A stretch of 64,000 bases of DNA, from NCBI RefSeq assembly GCF_000381885.1, contig NZ_KB907209.1:18727-82726 (forward strand), given 5' to 3'. Below the pieces are notes generated by a model, which made no database searches, was not told the DNA's origin, and was given only the letters and a program-made list of their open reading frames with translations. Shown in pieces: positions 35,570 to 43,266 of the stretch. Positions within the stretch are counted from its first letter, which is position 1. The number at the start of each line of letters is the position of its first letter. This DNA comes from Actinomadura atramentaria DSM 43919 (GTDB taxonomy: Bacteria; Actinomycetota; Actinomycetes; Streptosporangiales; Streptosporangiaceae). Position numbers and translations under genes: made by a program.

Positions 35570-37198
35570 TCAGGCGGCCATGACGCGCTTGTGCAGCGCG
35601 GTGACGGCCTGCCGGGCGGACAGGATCGCCCCGTGCTGCCAGGCGTCCATGTAGGAGAGCCAGTCGCCCGCGAACAGCACGCGGCCGGTGGGCGCGGTGA
35701 GGGGCTTGAGGACGGGCGCGTCGGGCGTGCCGCCGGGCAGGCTGTGCCACGCGCCCTCAAGGTGCGGGACGTATCGCCATGACACGGAGAACGACGAGGC
35801 GAGCTCCGTCCGGTACTTCGCGCCGTAGATCCGCTCGCCGAGCATGACGGCGCGCGCCTCCCGCTGGCGCGGCGTCATCTTCCCGTACGCGTCGGCGTTC
35901 GCGCCGGTGTTGTAGTAGCCGACGAGGACGCCGCGCCGCTCGTGGAACCCGTGCGACGGGTGCCAGACGTGGGCGAGGTCGAGGTCGGTCTCGGTGATCC
36001 CGCCGTAGATGCGGTGGTCGGTCTCCCACCAGCGGGTCCGGTACTCCAGCCCGATCTTGCTGGCGGACGACGGCCGGACGGCCTCCAGCGCGGTCTGCAC
36101 GTCGCCGCCGAGGTTGTGGGGGATCTTGGCCAGCAGGTGCGGGGGCATCGCGGCGACGCAGTAGTCGGCGTCGATGGAGCGTTCCCGGCCGTGCGCGTCG
36201 GAGTAGACGACGGTCACGCCGTCGGCGCGCTGGGTGAGCCGGGCGGCGGCGCAGCCGAGCTTGACCTTGTGCGGGCCGATGGCGCGGGTCAGCGCCTTCG
36301 GGATCTGGTCCATGCCGCCGACCGGCTGGAACATCAGCATCGCCTGGTCGAACTCGAACTCGAACGCGAAGTACCGGCCGACCGCCGAGGAGAACACCTC
36401 CGACGCGGTCGGGACGTCCCCGAGCAGCACGCCGGGACGCCCCGCGCCGCCCGGGTACTCGCTGAACCCCCGGTTCGCGCCGCCCGTGTAGGCGAAGCCG
36501 TCCGCCTTGCCGCCGATCTCGCCCCAGCCCTCCAGGAAGGACAGCAGCCGCGCGCGGTCGTCGGCGGTGAGCGCGGCGTCGAGCGCGCCCCCGTCCGCGG
36601 CCTTGGCGAGCAGTTCGCCGACGTACCCGTACACGTCGGCCTTGGCGGTCCGGTACCGGACCGGGCGGCCGGGTCGCATCCCGCCCTTCTCGTTGTAGAT
36701 GTAGGCGTCGGCGTTGGAGTTGGTGAACACCTCGATCGGGACGCCCAGCTCCCGGCAGTAGTCGAGGGTGACCATCCACTGGGCGAGCCGGGCGGGCCCG
36801 GCGTTGAGGTACTGGCCGTCGCTGAATCGGGCGACCTGCTTGTTGCCGGACAGGTCGGTCTCGGCGGTGCCGCCGCGGACGGTGAGGTTCCGGCCACCGG
36901 TGCGCCCGCGCGGTTCCAGGATCGTGCAGCGGTATCCGGCCTTGCCGAGTTCGTAGGCCGCGACGAGTCCGGCGACGCCGCCGCCGAGGATCACGACGCT
37001 GGCGGCCCGCCGTCCGGTGAGGCTGAAGTCGGACGGGCTGGGCGGCAGGAACGCCGGGGTCGCGGCGGACGCCTCGGTCGGCGCGAGGCCGAGCGCGCCC
37101 ATCGCCGCGAACATCGTGCCCGCGCCGCCGGTCACTCCTACGGCGCGCAGGAAGTCCCTCCGCGATCGTCCCGTCCTGACCTGCTGGTTCTGAGTCAC
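35570..37198 (-). CDS. Tat-exported flavin-dependent amine/L-amino-acid oxidase
   Basis: A 542-residue FAD enzyme. A Tat signal (SRRDFLRAVG, residues 12-21) and an alanine-rich stretch export the folded, flavin-loaded protein. The dinucleotide motif GGGVAGLVAAYELGKAGY starts near residue 72, and the FAD-contacting C-terminal motif is FAGDWLSYMDAWQHGAILSA. These match L-amino-acid and polyamine oxidases of the flavin-containing monoamine oxidase family; substrate choice is not decided. The GTG start at 37198 follows GGGAGAGG. No partner gene is evident. Confidence 0.87.
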   Translation of the reverse strand: MTQNQQVRTGRSRRDFLRAVGVTGGAGTMFAAMGALGLAPTEASAATPAFLPPSPSDFSLTGRRAASVVILGGGVAGLVAAYELGKAGYRCTILEPRGRTGGRNLTVRGGTAETDLSGNKQVARFSDGQYLNAGPARLAQWMVTLDYCRELGVPIEVFTNSNADAYIYNEKGGMRPGRPVRYRTAKADVYGYVGELLAKAADGGALDAALTADDRARLLSFLEGWGEIGGKADGFAYTGGANRGFSEYPGGAGRPGVLLGDVPTASEVFSSAVGRYFAFEFEFDQAMLMFQPVGGMDQIPKALTRAIGPHKVKLGCAAARLTQRADGVTVVYSDAHGRERSIDADYCVAAMPPHLLAKIPHNLGGDVQTALEAVRPSSASKIGLEYRTRWWETDHRIYGGITETDLDLAHVWHPSHGFHERRGVLVGYYNTGANADAYGKMTPRQREARAVMLGERIYGAKYRTELASSFSVSWRYVPHLEGAWHSLPGGTPDAPVLKPLTAPTGRVLFAGDWLSYMDAWQHGAILSARQAVTALHKRVMAA

Positions 37199-37279
37199 AG
37201 CGCCTCTCCCGCCTTCAAGGGTCGTTCGCCAGAAGCGCGGACGATCTTGATTCGGGACCGTTTCGGGCGGTGCCGTCTT

Positions 37280-37302
37280 ACGTGAAGTTCGCGTGACGTG
37301 AA
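37280..37302. promoter_or_regulatory. direct repeats upstream of the flavin oxidase
   Basis: ACGTGAA occurs at 37280-37286 and again at 37296-37302, 16 bases apart, about 80-105 bases upstream of the oxidase start. The spacing of one and a half helix turns suits a tandem-site regulator. No assignment is possible. Confidence 0.3.
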
Positions 37303-37418
37303 CCTATTCGAGGTTCTTCGGTTGGTTTGCGCGGTTTGTGTGCCGTGGCCGGCATCGCCGGCCTGCCGGTGCGATCCGCGCGTCGTCGTCCGGCCCCTCT
37401 AGCGGGAATCGCGGCAGG

Positions 37419-38885
37419 TCACAGGAGTCGTCCGACGACGTTCATGCAGTCCTGGGCGGCCTGGGCGACCTGGCCGGCCGAGCCCGCCGCCGCCACGACC
37501 GTCGTGAGCGCGGCCTTCGCCCGCAGGAGCTTGCGCCGGTCGCCGGGCGCGGCGGCGGCGTCGCTGACGTCGGCGACGTGGTCGAGCAGGTCGGTCCGGT
37601 CCCGCTCGCCGAGTTCCGCCGCGTCGCGGATGGCCGCCGTGAGGACGCGCACCACCTCGGCGAGGTCCGCGCCGTTCGTCTCGCCCCCGGCGCCGCCGAT
37701 GTTCAGGTTGCTGGCCACGTTGATCGTGCTGCCGTTCGCGTTCCCGTTGACGAGGCCCACGTTCCCGATGACGGTGACGGGCCTTTCCCGTCCGGACTGG
37801 CGGGTGTAGTCGTCCATATGGTCCATGACCTCCTTCAGATAAGCCAGTTGAACGTTCCTGAACGCCCAGTAGATCGCCGCCCGCAGCTCAGGACTCGCGG
37901 ACTGCGCGCCCAGCCGGGCCGCCGCGGCGACGCGGAACCCGATCTTCGAGTACTTCCGAGGGATCTCGTCGGTCAGGAACCCCGAAAGCGCCTGGGACTC
38001 ACTCCGGCTTTCGGCCGCCTGCCAGTCGGCGAGCGCCCGCCCGGCGCGCGGGGCGTCCTGGTTCCGCAGGAACCGGTTGATCTGCCGGGCGAGAGTGTCG
38101 GCGGCCACCGTGTCCTTGATTCGCGCGAATCTCGGTGGATGGATCTCGGCGATCGGGCTCTCGGCGTCGAGCGCGCCGAGCGACGCGCCGGTTTCTCTAA
38201 GCCACTTCTTCGTGCGGGAGAGGTACTTCTCCCAGTCTCCCGCCGGGCAGACCACTTCTCCGCGTCCCTTGCTGACCCGGTCGCCCGAAGAACGCAAGCG
38301 CGACAACTCCGCTTCGAGCCCGCGGGCATCGGCGTCCAACCGCGCGCCCGCTTCCGGCCGGAGCAGCTTCAGCAGCGGCGTTCGGGCGCGGCCCCACGCG
38401 ATCACTCCGTACAGCGCCGCCGCGGCCTCCGGGGACGGCCTGGTCCCCGTCCGCGGTGCGGACCAGTCCCGCCCCTCCCGCTCCCGGTAGATGCCCGGCC
38501 CGCACGCGTCCGGCGGCAGCGCCGCCAGTCGTTCCGCGTGCCGCAGGACCTCCCCGGCGACGTGCCGGACGACCGCCCCGCTCAGTTCCCGCAGCGCCTC
38601 CTGCGGGTTTTCACCGCGCGCGGCGGGCCGTAGCGGCACCGTCAACGGCGCGCACGTCTCGCTCAGCTCCGGGCCTGGGGACGGGACGGACTCTGCCCGC
38701 CACTGCTCGACCTCGGCCTCGACCTTGGCCCGCGCCTGCGCTTTGAGCGCGGGCTGCGCCTTCTCCCACCCCTTGTAGGCCAGGAAGGCGAGCGTTCCCC
38801 AGATGTAGAGCTCGGCGAGGGGACTGTCGCCGTGCCAGGAGAGGATCATCAGCACGACGAGCCAGGCGGCAACGACCTTCCACAA
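37419..38885 (-). CDS. membrane-anchored unknown protein with Gly/Asn-rich segment
   Basis: About 488 residues, not a family I can name. One or two hydrophobic helices at the N-terminus (WKVVAAWLVVLMIL, then LYIWGTLAFLAYKGW) are followed by a long charged, largely helical region. Near residue 395 comes VTVIGNVGLVNGNANGST, then INVASNLNIGG, alternating Val/Ile with Gly/Asn, and a C-terminal helical bundle. Similar segments occur in actinobacterial conflict-system proteins and amyloid-signalling motifs. I chose the TTG at 38885 because GGGAGG lies six bases upstream; the frame is open to 38942. No partner is adjacent. Confidence 0.55.
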   Translation of the reverse strand: MWKVVAAWLVVLMILSWHGDSPLAELYIWGTLAFLAYKGWEKAQPALKAQARAKVEAEVEQWRAESVPSPGPELSETCAPLTVPLRPAARGENPQEALRELSGAVVRHVAGEVLRHAERLAALPPDACGPGIYREREGRDWSAPRTGTRPSPEAAAALYGVIAWGRARTPLLKLLRPEAGARLDADARGLEAELSRLRSSGDRVSKGRGEVVCPAGDWEKYLSRTKKWLRETGASLGALDAESPIAEIHPPRFARIKDTVAADTLARQINRFLRNQDAPRAGRALADWQAAESRSESQALSGFLTDEIPRKYSKIGFRVAAAARLGAQSASPELRAAIYWAFRNVQLAYLKEVMDHMDDYTRQSGRERPVTVIGNVGLVNGNANGSTINVASNLNIGGAGGETNGADLAEVVRVLTAAIRDAAELGERDRTDLLDHVADVSDAAAAPGDRRKLLRAKAALTTVVAAAGSAGQVAQAAQDCMNVVGRLL

Positions 38886-38978
38886 CGTCGGCCTCCCAGG
38901 ATGTCGCGCGGCCTCGGGGCCGAGGACGGCCCTCACTCCCAAGGTAAAGCAAACATCCGTGTTCCTGTAAGTCCTGGC

Positions 38979-40166
38979 TCAGGGCAGGGTGAGGCCGTCC
39001 GGGAACTCGGGATGCTGAAGGAGTCGGCCGCCGGGGGAGACCCGCAGACGGAACTCCTCGGGGCCGGGCCTGCCCGCCGCGTCGTAGCGGTCGATGACGT
39101 CCTCGATCCGCGACCACGGTTCGAGCGGACCGCCTTCGCGCACCGCCCACCCGTCCGGACCGTCGACCAGGACGGCGGCGGAGCCCGTGACCACGTCGAT
39201 CAGGTACGTCCGGTCTTCGAGGGTGACCAGTTGGGCGTTCGGCGCGGCGCACTGGGCGAGGAAACGCAGGTGGAACGCCTCTTCGGTCGGGGCGTCGATG
39301 CGTTCCGGGGCGTGCCGGGCCGGGCGCGTCCGCGACGGGACGTCGGCGAGCCAGTCGCCGGGATTGCCGACCGGCGGCGCGGCGTGGACGCGGACGGGCA
39401 TGAACGAAATGGTCCCCGGCAGCAACGGCCCCTCGGCGGTGCCGTCCTCGGCGACGGTCAGAAGCGTTCGCGCGCTCCCGTGCAGCCAGCCGCTGAGCGG
39501 GAGCAGCAGCCTGCCACCCGGCCGGGTCTGGGCGAGGAGCGCGGACGGGACGGTCCGGAACGAGCACGCCGCCACGATCCGGTCGAACGGCGCTTCGGGC
39601 CAGTACCCGTACAACCCGTCCGCGACCGCGACGGTCGGCTGCAGGCCCACGCCGTGCAGCGCCGCCGCCGCCCGCGTCAGGACGCCCGCGTCCACGTCGA
39701 TGCTCGTCACGTTGGCCGCGCCGAGCCGTTCGCAGGCCAGCGCGGTCGAGTACCCGGTGCCCGTGCCGATCTCCAGCACCGTGTGCCCGTCTGAGATCTG
39801 GGCGTCCGTCCACATCTGGATCACGAGTGACGGCAGCGTCGCGGACGACGTCGGGAAGCCCCCATGCCGGACGGCCGGGGCTTTCCAGTCCGGCTCCTCG
39901 CCGTCGAACTGCGTGACCAGCGTGCTGTTGGAGTAGGCGCCCGCCAGCCAGCGTTCGCGGTCGAGCGCTGCGGTGACCGGTTCCCACACCGGTAGCCCGA
40001 GTTCGTCGGGCTCGTCGGCGGACAGATAGAAGCCGGGCACGAAGCGGTGCCTCGGCACGGCCGCGACCGCCGCCCGCCAGGCCGCGTCGTCCAGCGCGCC
40101 GTCGTCGGTGAGGCGCGCGGTCATCGCCGCGCGCAGCCGCGCCGCGTCGGCGGGCCGGTCGGACAT
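38979..40166 (-). CDS. tgmC: protein-L-isoaspartate methyltransferase homologue of a graspetide cluster
   Basis: A 395-residue SAM-dependent methyltransferase. The PIMT features are GGFPTSSATLPSLVIQMW and the SAM-binding VLEIGTGTGYSTALA (about residues 130-145), plus the extra C-terminal domain seen in RiPP-associated (FxLD/tgmC) members. In fuscimiditide-type pathways this enzyme methylates one Asp of the ligated peptide, which then cyclises to an aspartimide. It begins one base after the ATP-grasp stop with AAGGAGA upstream. Gene order precursor, ligase, methyltransferase matches those systems. The role here is by family and context. Confidence 0.88.
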   Translation of the reverse strand: MSDRPADAARLRAAMTARLTDDGALDDAAWRAAVAAVPRHRFVPGFYLSADEPDELGLPVWEPVTAALDRERWLAGAYSNSTLVTQFDGEEPDWKAPAVRHGGFPTSSATLPSLVIQMWTDAQISDGHTVLEIGTGTGYSTALACERLGAANVTSIDVDAGVLTRAAAALHGVGLQPTVAVADGLYGYWPEAPFDRIVAACSFRTVPSALLAQTRPGGRLLLPLSGWLHGSARTLLTVAEDGTAEGPLLPGTISFMPVRVHAAPPVGNPGDWLADVPSRTRPARHAPERIDAPTEEAFHLRFLAQCAAPNAQLVTLEDRTYLIDVVTGSAAVLVDGPDGWAVREGGPLEPWSRIEDVIDRYDAAGRPGPEEFRLRVSPGGRLLQHPEFPDGLTLP

Positions 40167-40167
40167 G

Positions 40168-41133
40168 TCAGGTCTCCTTCTCGGTCAGGACGTCGGCGAA
40201 CGCCTCGGCGATGGAGTCGGCGTCGGGCAGCCAGCCCCACTGGCCGTTCGGGTTGCATTCGAGGATCGTCCAATCCTCGGCGCGCTCCCCGTCGCCGGTG
40301 AGCGCGAAATCGAAACAGCCGAAGACGAGCGCCATGTCGGCCAGATACCGGTGGAGCGCGCGTTCGATCGGCTCCGGCACGGCGATGGGCGTGTGGACGA
40401 GTTCCGCCCAGTCGCCGCGACGCCAGTCCAATGCCGCGTCCGGCGCGGTGATGCGCTGCACGAAGACCCGGCGGCCGACGACGGTGACGCGCGCATCGCT
40501 GGTTTTCGGGACTTCCTTCTGGAAGAGGTGGGCGGTCACCGCGATCGAGTCGTCGAAGTCGGCGGCGTCGACCCGCTGCGCCCAGATCGCGCCCGCATTC
40601 TCACCGTCGATCGAGGGCAGCCCCCGGAAGGGCTTGTAGATGACGGGCGCGTTGCGGGCGGCGAAGGCACGGGCTTTCCGGACGTCGTTCGTGATGAGCG
40701 TCGGCGGAATCAGGAGGCCCAGTTCGGCGAACCGCCGTAACTGGACGGGCTTGTACTCGGCACGTGCGACCGCGAACGGATGGTTCACATAGCGCGCGCC
40801 GTGAATGTCCGCGAGCACGCCGCCCAAGCCCTGGCGTGCTTCCGCGGCGGCGAATTCCCGATCGAGCCGGGGCAGCGCGGCGTAGCGGGCGGCGAACGGC
40901 GTGGGCCGCCGATAGTACACCGCGGTCACGCTCTCGATGGGGACGTCACGGCTGTCCGTCCGTAACCGGCCGGACCACGACGACCCGTCGATGCGTGCCG
41001 CGAACGTCAGCCGTTCGCCGATGTCGGCCGGGTCGACGCGGGCCACGGGCACGGCGCGTTCGTTCAACGCGGAGACGACCAGGTCGGCTGTGGCGTCCTC
41101 CAGCGAGGTCACGACCAGGACGGAAGGCGCCAC
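40168..41133 (-). CDS. tgmB: ATP-grasp ligase for RiPP crosslinking (graspetide synthetase)
   Basis: A 321-residue ATP-grasp enzyme of the MvdD/tgmB type. Visible features are the N-terminal Rossmann-like start (VLVVTSLEDATADLVV), AVYYRRPTPF, the ATP-binding PVIYKPFRGL and the metal-binding ILECNPNGQWGW near the C-terminus. Such enzymes activate Asp/Glu side chains of a precursor peptide and join them to Thr/Ser or Lys side chains. The GTG start is three bases after the precursor stop, with GAGG overlapping that stop. No exporter or protease is adjacent. Confidence 0.9.
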   Translation of the reverse strand: MAPSVLVVTSLEDATADLVVSALNERAVPVARVDPADIGERLTFAARIDGSSWSGRLRTDSRDVPIESVTAVYYRRPTPFAARYAALPRLDREFAAAEARQGLGGVLADIHGARYVNHPFAVARAEYKPVQLRRFAELGLLIPPTLITNDVRKARAFAARNAPVIYKPFRGLPSIDGENAGAIWAQRVDAADFDDSIAVTAHLFQKEVPKTSDARVTVVGRRVFVQRITAPDAALDWRRGDWAELVHTPIAVPEPIERALHRYLADMALVFGCFDFALTGDGERAEDWTILECNPNGQWGWLPDADSIAEAFADVLTEKET

Positions 41134-41136
41134 GCC

Positions 41137-41403
41137 TCAGTCCGACTCGTAGTCGGGCGTCGAGTCGTCCGCGACCTGCGGCCGGGGCCCCTCGCCGTCC
41201 GGGCCGCCGGACTTCGAGGTGGTGGCCAGGGTCCGGTTCGTCCCGTGTTTGCCCATCTCGATGACCTGCCCCGCCGCGTCCAGGTAGCGCGCCGTCTGGC
41301 TGGCCGCGTCGAGTTCCACCGTCGCGTAGGACGGCGGCGGGAAGGGAAGCCGGTCGGCGGCCAGCCGCATCGCCCAGGGCGAGCACGTCTCCGCTGCGTT
41401 CAT
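41137..41403 (-). CDS. tgmA: graspetide precursor peptide (ATP-grasp-modified RiPP)
   Basis: An 88-residue peptide matching the grasp-targeted precursor family: SPWAMRL near residue 8, SYATVELDAASQTARYLD (25-42) and VIEMGKHGT (48-55) are the conserved leader elements. The C-terminal 37 residues (about 52-88) are rich in Thr/Ser and Asp/Glu (RTLATTSKSGG, then VADDSTPDYESD), the donors and acceptors of ester or amide crosslinks. Pro-Asp-Gly at 68-70 is a chemically favoured aspartimide site, fitting the methyltransferase two genes on. AAAGG lies before the ATG. The core boundary and ring pattern are not determined. Confidence 0.87.
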   Translation of the reverse strand: MNAAETCSPWAMRLAADRLPFPPPSYATVELDAASQTARYLDAAGQVIEMGKHGTNRTLATTSKSGGPDGEGPRPQVADDSTPDYESD

Positions 41404-41519
41404 CGATGCACCTTTCTTCGGCCGCTGCCGGTTGATCCTGGCGTGAGGCTAACCGGGCAGGCCGTGATCGTGCAGGGTCTTGCAGCACATTCTCGTTCAC
41501 GAGCAGTGCTCGGAGGCCG

Positions 41520-42095
41520 CGTGGATGAGAGTGCGAGCGGCGGTGCCGTAGACGGCGAGCCCGGCGAGTGTGATGAAGGCGGTCTTTAGATATCGACCTC
41601 GAATCGTTGAGTGACGGTCACTTCTGCGGTGAGGAGTTCTGTGATCGCCATTTCGTCGTCATAGATCCGGAGGGGCTTGGGCACTCAGAGGCGGTCCGTG
41701 CAGTCTGCGGTGAAGGGAATGACGCCCAGCAGGGCGTTGGGCCATTTCGTGACGGCGGACAGGTGGGCGAGCCGTTCGCGCATGACGACGGAGCCGCCGA
41801 AGCGGACCATCGGCCCGGACTCCTCACGCCGCCGCCATTCGACGTACGCCGAGGAGACGTTCAGCATCTTCTCGATGAGGTCGTCGGCCCGGTCCCCCGC
41901 TCCGCAGAACGCGCACCGGACACGGATGTCGTCCACGCTCGGCGAGGTTGACCAGCGTAAGGATCTTCGAGGGTTGGGAAACGTCTCATCCGGCGCGGCG
42001 CGCAGGTTCGGCCTTGGACGCCCCGGACCGCTTGAGGAGTTCGCGCAGCTCGTCGGCGAGGGCTTTCCGGGCCTGCTGGACGGGCGAGTCCGCCG
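41520..42095 (-). pseudogene. decayed XRE regulator with DUF5753 domain
   Basis: Successive minus-strand frames give the parts of a DUF5753-type regulator. The helix-turn-helix half is ADELRELLKRSGASKAEPARRAG followed by a stop, then DVSQPSKILTLVN. After a shift come CAFCGAGDRADDLIEKMLN and SSAYVEWRRREE. The sensor half resumes at MRERLAHLSAVTKWPNALLGVIPF, and later RIYDDEMAITELLTAEVTVTQ and YLKTAFITLAGLAVYGTAARTL. In-frame stops, several frameshifts and loss of about 70 residues between the halves show it is dead. An intact relative lies at 43259-44149. Confidence 0.75.
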
Positions 42096-42129
42096 GGGGC
42101 CGGGGCCGGTGGCGGCGACCGGATGCGCG

Positions 42130-42505
42130 GTCGGTCAGCCAGAAGTCGTTCGACGGCACGAGCAGCCCGGCGGCCTTCTCTCGCGGCAGCCAGCGGACGT
42201 CGTCGCCCGCCTCCACGGTCCGCCACGGACCGGCGTGCTCGAAGCGGACGTAGTCGGTTGGGGCAGGGAGACGCCCCGGCGCCTGCGGACGGTCACGCCG
42301 CGCGCCACGGTGTCGGCGACGAAACCGGGCCAGTGACCGCCGCGCGGTGGCCGCCGCCGGTGCCGGTTCTCGCGCCAGCGCAGGTAATCCGGGCTCTCGG
42401 TGTCCACGCGGTACACGTCGCGGAGTTCGAGGTGGTCGAGACTCGTGGCCGCCGACCCGAACAGCTTCGCCAAGCCCTCACGGTCCAGCAGCGGGGGGCT
42501 TCTCC
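42130..42505 (-). pseudogene. decayed DUF6879-family protein
   Basis: Two frames together give a DUF6879 protein: LLDREGLAKLFGSAATSLDH, LELRDVYRVDTESPDYLRW and HWPGFVADTVARGVTVRR in one, then VEAGDDVRWLPREKAAGLLV and PSNDFWLTD in another. At least one shift separates them near 42260. The C-terminus is missing and runs directly into the helix-turn-helix relic, as if a deletion joined two genes. DUF6879 proteins commonly accompany XRE/DUF397 genes in actinomycetes, which fits the intact module next door. Confidence 0.7.
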
Positions 42506-42661
42506 AACTCCACCGCACCTTTCCAGTTCGTCCAGCGCCCGGCGGAGCACGGGGATCATCCGGGCTGGAACGCGGATGACGGTCTCGTGGCCGGGGACCG
42601 GACGGAACAGTTCCCCGACCGCTTTCACGGTCTCGTCGTCGGCGGTCCACGACTGCATCAC
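42505..42661 (-). other. possible small-protein remnant
   Basis: A minus-strand frame starting with ATG at 42661 encodes about 50 residues with plausible helical character (DETVKAVGELFRPVPGHETV, then IPVLRRALDELERCG). It then continues out of phase with the DUF6879 relic across a run of six G residues. It may be a small gene or the lost N-terminal part of the relic; I cannot decide. Confidence 0.3.
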
Positions 42662-42706
42662 CAGCTCGCGCCTCGCGCGGTCGACGGACGCGGCCGGAGC
42701 GCTGGG

Positions 42707-42970
42707 TCAGAGGTCGAGGGTGCCGGACTTCGCTTGGGTGAGAAGGGCGGCGAAGGACGAGCGGGTGAGGGGGAGGTGGCCGGTTCGGGGGGACTTGCTG
42801 TCGCGGACGGCGATGGTGGGGGAGGTGTCGGCCACCTCTACGCACTCGCGGTTCGCGTTGCTTCGGGTGCTCTTGCGCCAGGTGGGGTGGGCGGTGGCTA
42901 CCTCTACGCATTCCTGGCGGGTGTTGCTGCGGGTGCTTTTGCGCCAGGTCGCGGTGGTGAAGTCGGTCAT
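42707..42970 (-). CDS. DUF397 protein with duplicated N-terminal motif
   Basis: An 87-residue DUF397 protein; family members are about 60-70 residues. The hallmark TWRKSTRSN...ECVEVA occurs twice in tandem (TWRKSTRSNTRQECVEVATAHP, then TWRKSTRSNANRECVEVADTSP), followed by the normal IAVRDSKSPRTGHLPLT and the helix SSFAALLTQAKSG. The duplicated unit is 22 residues. DUF397 proteins are small partners of XRE regulators (as in WhiJ-type loci). AAGGAGA precedes the ATG. It is the second DUF397 gene after the XRE gene, separated from the first by a hairpin. Confidence 0.88.
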   Translation of the reverse strand: MTDFTTATWRKSTRSNTRQECVEVATAHPTWRKSTRSNANRECVEVADTSPTIAVRDSKSPRTGHLPLTRSSFAALLTQAKSGTLDL

Positions 42971-43020
42971 CGCATCTCCTTGGTGGGGTCGGGTTGGGTG
43001 TACCCCGGAGGAGATGGGTC

Positions 43021-43052
43021 GGCCCCCGTCTGGCCGTTGGTGGACGGGGGCC
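43021..43052. terminator. 10-bp hairpin between two DUF397 genes
   Basis: GGCCCCCGTC (43021-43030) pairs perfectly with GACGGGGGCC (43043-43052) around a 12-base loop. It lies 17 bases beyond the stop of the upstream DUF397 gene and may end or attenuate the XRE-DUF397 transcript before the second DUF397 gene. Confidence 0.65.
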
Positions 43053-43068
43053 TGGTGTTCGTGCTTGT

Positions 43069-43266
43069 TCAGAGGTCCAGGTCGCCGGACTTCGCGTGGG
43101 TGAGCAGGGTTGCGAAGTTGGCGGGGGCCAGGGTCAGGTGGCCGGTTTGCGGGGACTTGCTGTCGCGGACGCCGATCGCAGCGGAAGCCCCGGCCACCTC
43201 GACGCATTCGCGCCGGGTGTTGCTGCGGGTGCTCTTGCGCCACGTGGCGGTGGCGAAGTCAGTCAT
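43069..43266 (-). CDS. DUF397 protein
   Basis: A 65-residue DUF397 protein of normal length: TWRKSTRSNTRRECVEVA, IGVRDSKSPQTGHLTL and FATLLTHAKSG appear in family order. The first residues (MTDF.TATWRKSTRSNTR) are almost identical to those of the second DUF397 protein, showing recent gene duplication. The start overlaps the XRE stop by eight bases, the usual coupling for XRE-DUF397 pairs, in which the small protein modulates the regulator. Confidence 0.9.
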   Translation of the reverse strand: MTDFATATWRKSTRSNTRRECVEVAGASAAIGVRDSKSPQTGHLTLAPANFATLLTHAKSGDLDL

